Source: Gnetum montanum (taxonomy: Eukaryota; Streptophyta; Gnetopsida; Gnetales; Gnetaceae). From it: 64,000 nucleotides of DNA. A program made the translations under genes and the position numbers. How positions within the stretch are numbered: the stretch's first letter is position 1; each line of letters begins with the position of its first letter. Location: positions 2,130 through 66,129 of the forward strand of contig MNCI01004153.1 of assembly GCA_015680685.1 (NCBI GenBank), read 5' to 3'. Under the pieces are notes generated by a model. The model did no database searches and was not told the DNA's origin. It saw nothing but the letters and a program-made list of their open reading frames with translations. Positions 56,091 through 64,000 of this stretch are shown piece by piece.

Positions 56091-57697
56091 CTATGATCAC
56101 AACACATCCATTTGTTAGTAGATATAATGTGCAACTTTGAATATTTTAAGTACCTTATCTTGTCAATTAGTTACACTTGGCTAAGGTTGGACCATGGTAG
56201 ATTGATCTTTTATTATTATTTTATTAATTAATTTTATTATACATGTCACTGGAGCTCGTTAGAAAAGTTTAACTTTATAATTTGGTGTTTAAATGTTGAT
56301 TTTTGAGTTAAACCTTTGTAGGAGTTAGCAAAAATGGCAAAACAATTTTCATCAAAAATGGCACATTTGTGGCCCCCTCAACTAAGAGCTTACCTCCAAT
56401 AGCTGCAAGGTCAAAGAACTGAGTGATTAAGATAAACACTTAGGAAGTTATGGGCTTTGGAAGGTTCTAGGCTTTGAAAGTTTGAAAAACTCCCTTGGTG
56501 TTTGTGAGAAAATGTAAAAAATTCATAGTGCAGTCACACATATATATACTATTTTTCTACTACATCGATGGGGCCATGTATATGAGGCCTTGTATATGCA
56601 TCTACTCCATTGATGAGGCCCCATATATAGAGCCCGTAGGGAAAAATTTCAAATTTGAATATCTTAAAAAATACAAGGAATTTTTCAATGAATTTGGAAT
56701 CCATGGAGTCCCAAAAAAGCCAAGAATATGGTGAAATCATTGAAGAGGATCATTGAAAGCTCAAAAATTCAAAAATTTGATGGATAATGTGTTTATTAAA
56801 CAAAATAGGTAAAGGAGCACATTCTTTGATGTAGAAGATGGATGGACTAAAGATTCTAATTGCAAGAATGCCTAAGGATAAGGTACTTAACAAGCCCAAC
56901 TAAGAGACATGTAAGTGCATCCTTCCCATAGTAGACACATGCCTTGTTTACCTTTGCATAACCTCAACCTAAGAAGTTTGTGGGCCCCTTGGCAATTAAC
57001 AGTCGATGGAAGTTAAGGATCAAAACTTGAAAGATTCTACTAAAGAATTCAAGTACGTCAAACTAAGACATTGAATCAAGAACATGGACACCAACAATGA
57101 GATGAGTTATGGACAACATAAACAAATGATGAAGAAGGTAGAATGGAAATCTAAATTGACATCATAAGAAGTTCCTTGTGAAGTTGTGTTTAAAATGACC
57201 TAAGTAGATTCATCCTTGGTCCAAACCAAAACCATCCTCATTCAGTGACTTCGCATCACCACTCTAAGATTGATCCACCCCCTCAAGATACAAGAGTGCT
57301 CTCACAAAACATCCACCATTCCATAAAAAGAAGAAAATAGAAGTGGGAAGTGAGAGAGGTCCTTAGTTAGAGGGGACCTTCAAGCATGGGTAACATGTCT
57401 TTTTAGTACCATAACTAGTGCTTGTAGCCCATTTATTTGTCTAAGGGATGTGCTTTGAATTTCCATCATGTTGTTTTTTATTTATTTATTTATTTATTAT
57501 TATTATGGGAACCACACCATGCAAAGACTTTATTTAACCTCTTGTTATTGGATGGCATGGAATTGTAAAAAGCCTATGAAAACACTCATGCACCCAAGCA
57601 AGTAAAAGAGTACAAAGAGTATTAAGTCCCCTTGAAGTCACACCCTATGCAAACCTTTGAATCCTTTTCAATTCTAGAAACTACCAAGGTCACAAAT
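56091..57697 (-). other. A3 untranslated region before the third ORF
   Basis: Collinear in reverse with A1 11965-13361. Carries CATCGATGGGGCC and related repeats (56560-56640) next to a TATATATA stretch (56541-56548), an arrangement like the LTR U3. Ends at the gap. Confidence 0.55.
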
Positions 57698-57922
57698 NNN
57701 NNNNNNNNNNNNNNNNNNNNNNNNNNNNNNNNNNNNNNNNNNNNNNNNNNNNNNNNNNNNNNNNNNNNNNNNNNNNNNNNNNNNNNNNNNNNNNNNNNNN
57801 NNNNNNNNNNNNNNNNNNNNNNNNNNNNNNNNNNNNNNNNNNNNNNNNNNNNNNNNNNNNNNNNNNNNNNNNNNNNNNNNNNNNNNNNNNNNNNNNNNNN
57901 NNNNNNNNNNNNNNNNNNNNNN
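57698..57922. other. Assembly gap (225 N)
   Basis: Unsequenced stretch between the A3 untranslated region and integrase end; it may hide the T-rich tail. Confidence 0.99.
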
Positions 57923-57929
57923 TTTCACA

Positions 57930-59250
57930 CGTACCTCAAAAAATTGAGCATGGTTGCCCATTCGTTGAGGTAGTTATTACACTAGCTTTCTTTGGCTTGT
58001 GGAAAGGTTTCATTTGTTGGACGTTGACCAACTACTTTGTGTTTGGGCTCTCAGGTTTGTAGATTAACATGGTCCTAGAGGGAAAGGTTTCATCAATTAT
58101 ATAAGGTCCCTCCCATAACATTTGGAACTTTTTTTTTTGAGGTACGTGTGAAAGGTTCCAGTAGAGAACCTTATCTCCAAGTTGAAATTTTACTTTCTGT
58201 ATTCTAAGATCATGATGTTGTTTGTTATATGCCTTGTGCACTTCATTTAAAGATAGGGCTACTAATCAATGTTCATCTAGCACATTTAGGTTGATCAATC
58301 TTATTTTTGTGCTAGGCTCAAGTCAAGGTCCAAGTCATAGGCTGTTAAAAGTGTATGGAGCTTGGATTCGATTAGAAGTGTTGGGAGCTTTTCATACACC
58401 AACTCATAGGGAGACTAGCCTATAGGGAGTTTTCAGATTGAGTGGTAGGCTCAAAGGATGTAGTTAAGTTTTGTGTTCTAGTCTCTCCTATATGTGATTA
58501 TAGTCCTTGTTATGATCTTTGTGATCTCCCTATTGGGGACTTCTACTTGATCATTGGCTTAGGGGATGATAAAGTATTATTAATTTATGTTCTTCTCCCA
58601 AGAATGTCATCAAATTTTGAAAGGTGGCACTTATAAAATGGGTTCCATTATCAAAAATCAATGCCTGTGATACATCAAACTTGTTTACAGCATGTTGTTG
58701 TATAAATCAAGTAGTAGTGAATGATGTACTGTTAGTGACAATTATTGCTTCTACCCATTTGATGTAGTAGTTGACTACTATGATGATGATGTATGCCTTC
58801 TCATTGGACATGGGTGTGATGGAACCCATGAAGTCTATGCCCCATATGTCAAAGGGCTCCAATGGTTGAACCCACTATTGAGGACCCTCCATTCAAGTGA
58901 TCATTCCACCATCTCATTGATAGCATTCACAGGATCAAATAAACTAGTGGGCATACCTGAAGATTATAGGATAATAGTATCCTACCATCAAGATTTTTAT
59001 GGTCGTGCATCTCTTAGCATAGTGGCCTCCACAAGGGCCTTCATGAGCATCTTGGAGAACACACAATTGATCTACATCAGGGACACACCAACGAACCAGG
59101 CCATCAACACACACCTTGTAAAGGTATCTGTTGATTTTCATGAAGTACTTATCCTAATGAAGAAACTATTGTTTCTTTCTAAAGTCTAGATCTTGTGGCA
59201 TCTCCTAAGTAAGAAGGTAAGTGAGGATACCATCATACCATTTTGATTTG
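57930..59250 (-). pseudogene. pol: A3 integrase
   Basis: Zinc domain 58944-59141 open: LCVLQDAHEGPCGGHYAKRC with both His kept, then TTIKILMVGYYYPIIF. Core: FDIWGIDFMGSITPMSN and FDNGTHFIS keep both Asp; QVEVPNREI near 58500-58540 keeps Glu. C-terminal part 58032-58241 reads YNKQHHDLRIQKVKFQLGDK and VPQKKKFQMLWEGPYIIDET. Several stops, but the catalytic triad is the best preserved among the A copies. Confidence 0.8.
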
Positions 59251-59299
59251 ATAAGCACCTGGTTATTTATCACTCTTGTAAAGAGGAAATGATCTAGAA

Positions 59300-59860
59300 A
59301 TTGACCAGAGAGCAAGCTCTCCTCTTTGTTATGCCATTTTAACTAAGAGAGATGATTAGTGATCACATTCTCAGTTTCTTTTTGATCTACCATTGTAAGA
59401 TTGAATTCCTACAAGATCATGAGCCATCGTATGATATGAGGGCTCATCATTGGCTTGTTCATTAGGAAGTAGATGGCACTATGATCTATATGCACAAATA
59501 CTTGATAGCCAAGCACATAGTGCTTGAAATTTTCGAGAGCATACACCACTATCATTAGTTCTTTCTCAGTTGTGATGTAATTCAACTATGCACCCACAAT
59601 GCTTTGACTCATGTAGTGAATGTAATATGGATGTTTCTTATCATCCAACTATGTTAGCATAGCTCCCAAGGCATAATTAGATGCATCTATTATTATATGA
59701 AATGGTCTGGACTAGTCTGGTGCCTGTAGAATTGGAGTTTTACTAATTTTTCCTGTAGCTATTGGAATGCATGTTCACACTTCTTGGTCCAAATAAATGG
59801 AGCATCTTTCTTTGTAATCTTGACCAACAACTTTGTGATCTTAGAGAAATTCTCTATAAA
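59300..59860 (-). pseudogene. pol: A3 RNase H
   Basis: Reverse complement reads APILQ, SNYALGAMLT, LNYITTEKELMIVVYALENF, YLVFVHIDHSAIYFLMNKPM and NLTMVDQKETENVITNHLS. Glu and the IDHS Asp are present. Stops few but frameshifted. Confidence 0.75.
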
Positions 59861-60640
59861 CCACCGATAGTAACTAGTGTGTCCAATGAATGATCATATG
59901 TCTTTGACTATCTCTAGTTGATGTGTGATTTCTTGGATGACCCTTATCTTTTCAAGGTCTATCTTAATCTCTACCTAAGTAATTCTTTACCTCAACACTA
60001 TGCCTTCTTAGACCATTAAATGACTTTTCTACCAATTAAGCCTAATGTTTTTTTCAACACATCTTTTTAGTACTTACTTAAGGTGATCCAAGGCCTGCTC
60101 AAATGTAGTCCCATAGGTAGAGAAGTCATCCATAAAGACTTCTACCTTGCTACCAATATGCAATTGAAAATATTAAGAACCAAGTGTTGAAATGTTGTAG
60201 GAACATTACACAAACCAAACAGCATCTTGTAATATGAAAAAGTCCCCCAAGGACTCATGAACATTATCTTGGTTTGATCTTCAAGTGCAATCTAGATTTG
60301 GTTATAGCCACTATAATCATCCAAAAAGCTATAATAACAATGCCCAAATATAATGTCCAATACTCCACAAATGGTAATGGAAAATGATCCTTAAATGTTG
60401 CTATATTCAATAGCCTAAATTCAATGCAAATCCACCACTTGCCACCTTTCTTTGGCACAATTACAAGTGGGTTAACCCACTCACTGTCTGTGATGGGATA
60501 GATTAACCCTTTCTTGATAACCTGTTATATTTTCATTTTGACAATCTGCTTTAACATGGTGTTCAGCCACCTCTATGGCTACCTTCTTGGCTTCATGGTC
60601 AAGTCAATGTAGATATAATGTTGGCATATCTATGGATCAA
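59861..60640 (-). pseudogene. pol: A3 reverse transcriptase
   Basis: Contains MPKKGGKWWICIEFRLLNIA, FKDHFPLPFVEY, the KVEVFMDDFSTYG block with FMDD near 60124-60135, and the end VIVLRQRIT-like. Frameshift at the FVEYWTLYLG stretch. Same family as A1 and A2. Confidence 0.8.
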
Positions 60641-60656
60641 TTTCAGTCACTTTAGG

Positions 60657-60950
60657 CTATGAACAAGCAAAGGCTATTGGCCATTTGTTGACCACCTCTA
60701 ATAGGTTGTCTCTTTTTTCTGGAGCAAGATTTGCATTGATTATAACTAGCTTTCCATTTTTAAAAAATTCATACTCCATACTAGCTAGTAGAGTTTTTAA
60801 CTCTAAGGGCTCTACCTTGAAATTATCAGAGATTTCCAACTCTCCCCAATAGGTATCATCAACTTCATCATCAGAGAGTTCATGATGAACTTGCTTAAGT
60901 TCATCCATGCCTTCAACATATGCACATGTCACACTCTCAATCGGTTCCAT
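60657..60950 (-). pseudogene. pol: A3 protease-RT linker
   Basis: 97 open codons: MEPIESVTCAYVEGMDELKQ, PLELKTLLASMEYEFFKNGK and KWPIAFACS. Conserved in A1 and A2. Leads into RT. Confidence 0.75.
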
Positions 60951-60999
60951 GCATAGTATGCTGTTATTAGAGTTAGCTGTTAGCCACTAGTTGCCCTCC

Positions 61000-61640
61000 T
61001 ATTTTATGACTACTTCATACAAGTACTTTTGGATATCCATTTCATGTGCACATTGATTGCATGCTTTAATGAATGTACTTTTACTGGACTAGATTTTTTG
61101 CATACAATTGCACCCATTATCACTGTACATGATGCATGGAACTCACTTCTTCTCAAGTTATCCAAATTCATTTTCCTTGGATATTTTCAAGGAGAGGTCC
61201 CTAATGCCCATTCATGCATCAATAGTGCTTAACCATGCACATCCCATAATGATGGGGAAGTTGCCTTTGCAGTTTTCTACCTTGATCATTAGAAAATTGG
61301 TAGGATAGGACCATCCACAAACAATAGTAATAATGTCCTCCACTAATCTCAAAGGGATAGTGCTTGACTAGCCTGCCAATTTCAAATGAATATTACTTTT
61401 CTTAAGAGGTGATAGATTCCAAGCCTTGTAAATGTTATGGGAGATAAGATTGACACAAAAATTGGAATCAAGAAGAGCCTTACATGGCTCATGTTCAGTG
61501 ATCTATAGGTAGATAAGGGAACTTCCTAGGTAAGATCTCTCTGCAGAAAGATGATCAACCTTAATCTAATTAGAGACTACATGAGTTAACATCACAGTGT
61601 AGATCTAAGGTACTATTTGGTTTGAAGGATCCAAGAATGT
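61000..61640 (-). pseudogene. pro: A3 aspartic protease
   Basis: Reverse complement has CKALLDSNFCVNLISHNIYK (active-site Asp kept, downstream residues altered) and NCKGNFPIIMGCAWLSTI. Stops present. Confidence 0.6.
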
Positions 61641-64000
61641 GTTTGATGTAGAGGATGAGGGTGCTAAAGATATAGGATGACCAACCACATTAGGTTGTGA
61701 GAGGACTGTTGGGTCAAAAAAATGGTTATTTCTTGGATCAATTATTTAAACCACTCAACTATAAGGCTAGTTGAAAATTTACAACCCTCATAGCATTTTG
61801 TTGCTATGGCTATGGGGGAATTTCACCTGCATGGATAGAGCATGAAGTAATTGGGTTGAGGGTGGAGGGATGTGTACAGATAGATATGGAGGGTGGTATG
61901 GATATGGGGGCTCCCCTCGAGTAGATGGTGAATGATTTTGATGGTACTTTAGGGAATAATAGTGATGTTGGAATGAGACATGGCTGGCAAAGCCACATGG
62001 AGAAACAAGTTGCTAAACATAGTAATCATATGGATCTAGTTACCTATAAAGGTACTACTATCTTAAAAATGGCATTTCCCATGACTGTGGTTGGTGCCAC
62101 CACCAATATTGCTCATATGATTGTGGTGGAGCTTCACTTGGATAGTAAGCTTGCTGTTGCTAATAGAACTGCCTTGGATTACCTTGAGGATAAGGCAATT
62201 GTTTGGGTGCTTACCTTTGTGCTAGTTGAGGATTCAGTGCATACACCCCAGACTCTTGTAAGTTTGACGCCACAGGGCAACATCCCTTAGGATAGTTATA
62301 TTAACAAAGGCCACATTCAACATCATCATTGGAGTCTAGCTCCACAACTTCTTCTACTACAACAGCTTTGTCCTTAACTCTTTGGTAGGCACGTTTAGCT
62401 TCTTTCCTCCTCTTGTAGTTGTGATTACTATTCTGCTCTTTCGATTCTTTAGCAATCTTCATGAAATTTTAGAATTTTTCATCCAAAGAATCCCATAATT
62501 TATCAACCTTTGCCAAAATATCAAAAATAGATTTTTGTATGGGCTAAGTTTTCTTGTTCACTACCTTGTCGAGTGGTGACTCCTCCTCATCATAGAATCG
62601 AACCTTCCTTTTCCTAATGGAAGGGTCCCTATTATATTCTTCTGCACTTCTCCACTTTCACAACTTACCTTCTTTTGCTACTCGCTCTATCATCCTTTGT
62701 ATTTGATGAGCTCTTAGTTCAAATAGTCTCCCTTGGGCATAAACCCCAAGAGTTCTTATGGTTTCTACTAAGCCCATCTATGATGTGGCAGAGTTGTTTC
62801 CTCTAAGAATAACCATGGCTAGGGAATTAGTGTAAGAGAGAATAATATCTGCCCATGGCGGCATCCAAGGGTTCATGTGTTCCATGTTTCCAGCCTTGGA
62901 TTTTCCTTCTCATATTAGACACTCTAGAGTATGTCTAGTATTTTTCATTAAATAGTTCTAGCATGGTAATCCATCTGCACATGGATTCTGGTTGTAAGGA
63001 CTGGAACTAACTTTCTACCTCTTTGATGAGTGTCCTAGGGAATAGCTTCAATTTCTGTCGATCATTCTCTATGTTTTGTAAGGCGCAAGCATTGTGAAAG
63101 GCTTGTAGATGCTTTTGCAAATCAGAGTTATATCCCCCCTCAAATGTTGGGATATTATTTATGTCTAAGCATTGATTTGACTATCTCTCACATGCCTATT
63201 TGGGATCTTGATTTCCTCTACAATGTTAAGCATGCTTCGAGTTTCCAACAAAGGTTTATCATCATCATTATTTTGTTGTCATCAATGATGTCCTCTATTA
63301 CCCCTTCAATTATTGTGGGTATGACAATCATCATTATTGTCCCACTGCTCACCTCCATCATGATTATTCCTTCTACAGTGTTTTTTAAAACCAAAAGAAG
63401 AGGAAGAAGAAGATGTAGATGAAGAGGACGAAGAGGAAGGAGAACTACCACCATCATGGTGTTTGCCAATTTTTCTTCAGTTGTCACAACCACATTCGTC
63501 AGATTTCTTATCATCTTAACATTTTTTTGAGCCTCCACCTTGACTGCCATCTTTACTTAAACCTACATTGTTGATAGTGAACCACAAATTCAAGGCCACA
63601 CCCTCATCACTATTAACAAGGGATGGATAATTTTCATGTTAAGAGCCCCTAGAGAGAGGGCCCTCATTATCATCTTGGTTCAGCAGGAATAAGGGATTAG
63701 TGAATCATTTCCCCTTCACAAACTCATGTTGCTTCTCCTAATGTCAATCTCTCTAGCATTGTGTTTCAATGAGATGGTAGTCCTAATAGTCATAATCATG
63801 CATAATGGACTCCTCTTCAAGGTCTTCGATGCCTAGCTTCTTAAGAGTTTGAAGCAGCATCACAAGTACAAATCGATTAAGAGGCATTATAATGTTGCCT
63901 TTCATATCATGCCATTGTAGGTATTCATCTTGATGCAGGATAAAAATGAAATCAGGCACATACTCATCTAGAGGAGTATATACCACCTTGCATTCTTGAC
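61641..64000 (-). pseudogene. gag: A3 gag, N-terminus beyond window
   Basis: Pro/Tyr-rich tail 61650-62330, gag domain about 62650-63200 in reverse (NHLQ..AFHNACALQNIENDR, KLFPRTLIKEVES), Ser-rich stretch 63380-63450, N-terminal part with EYVPDFIFILHQDEYLQWHD at 63783-63986. Many stops; the start codon is not in the window or is lost. Confidence 0.65.

Larger units (their letters stand above)
53225..64000 (-). mobile_element. Gypsy element A3 (Athila-like), 5' end beyond window
   Basis: From high to low coordinates: gag, protease, RT, RNase H, integrase, a gap, untranslated region, third ORF, LTR. It is the only A copy here covering gag to third ORF with both integrase Asp residues kept, but stops occur throughout. 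Confidence 0.85.

Noticed and set aside
63376-63440. Basic Arg-rich peptide on the + strand (KTKRRGRRRCR)
   Set aside because: It is the antisense of a Ser-rich stretch in A3 gag.

Overview
The window is plant nuclear DNA made almost entirely of old, nested, broken LTR retrotransposons. Every pol domain I recognise belongs to plant Ty1/copia or Ty3/gypsy lineages. Coding relics are cut by stops that nearly all fit C-to-T decay of CAA, CAG or CGA codons, as expected for methylated silenced repeats. There are two N gaps (30938-31235 and 57698-57922). No intact host gene, tRNA, rRNA or CRISPR array is visible. The repeat load and depth of decay suggest a large-genome seed plant, perhaps a gymnosperm; that is inference and I cannot name the species.

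Left part (+ strand mostly). 155-1039 (- strand) is a decayed coding frame I do not recognise. 1262-7426 is a copia element with gag but no visible pol. It sits against the gag of gypsy element A1 (7427-17287; Athila-like: gag, protease, RT, RNase H, integrase, a third ORF, 3' LTR). A1 abuts Tat-like gypsy element B1 (17288-about 22173), which has an archaeal-type RNase H upstream of RT and a small ORF with its own TATA box downstream of integrase. B2 (about 23590-25587) is a second, 5'-truncated copy of the B family.

Middle. 25984-26280 is a pentatricopeptide-repeat gene fragment. 27155-31555 is a pair of LTR-like direct repeats (E) around a GC-richer gene-like block. 31561-31946 is a degenerate tandem repeat.

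Right part (- strand mostly). A second A element (A2, 31949-46426) contains a whole pol-less relative, C (34414-40166, + strand, gag and a remnant third ORF), and a solo LTR (44728-45640) with a perfect 5-bp target duplication. A2 in turn interrupts a chromovirus, D (46435-51064). Beyond D lie an A-type leader and LTR (to 53224) directly joined to a third A element, A3 (53225-64000, - strand, running out of the window).

A and C share LTR ends (TGATGA...CTCATCA), a primer site of the TGGCGCCGTTGCCGGGGA type, and a third ORF whose ATG directly follows a conserved splice-acceptor-like AG. C looks like an A-type element that lost pro-pol and presumably relied on A-type enzymes. The most unusual items are the B-family ORF with its own promoter, the B domain order, the iterated AAGAYRTCTT motif in the copia LTR, and the spliced-looking coiled-coil third ORF of the A/C family.
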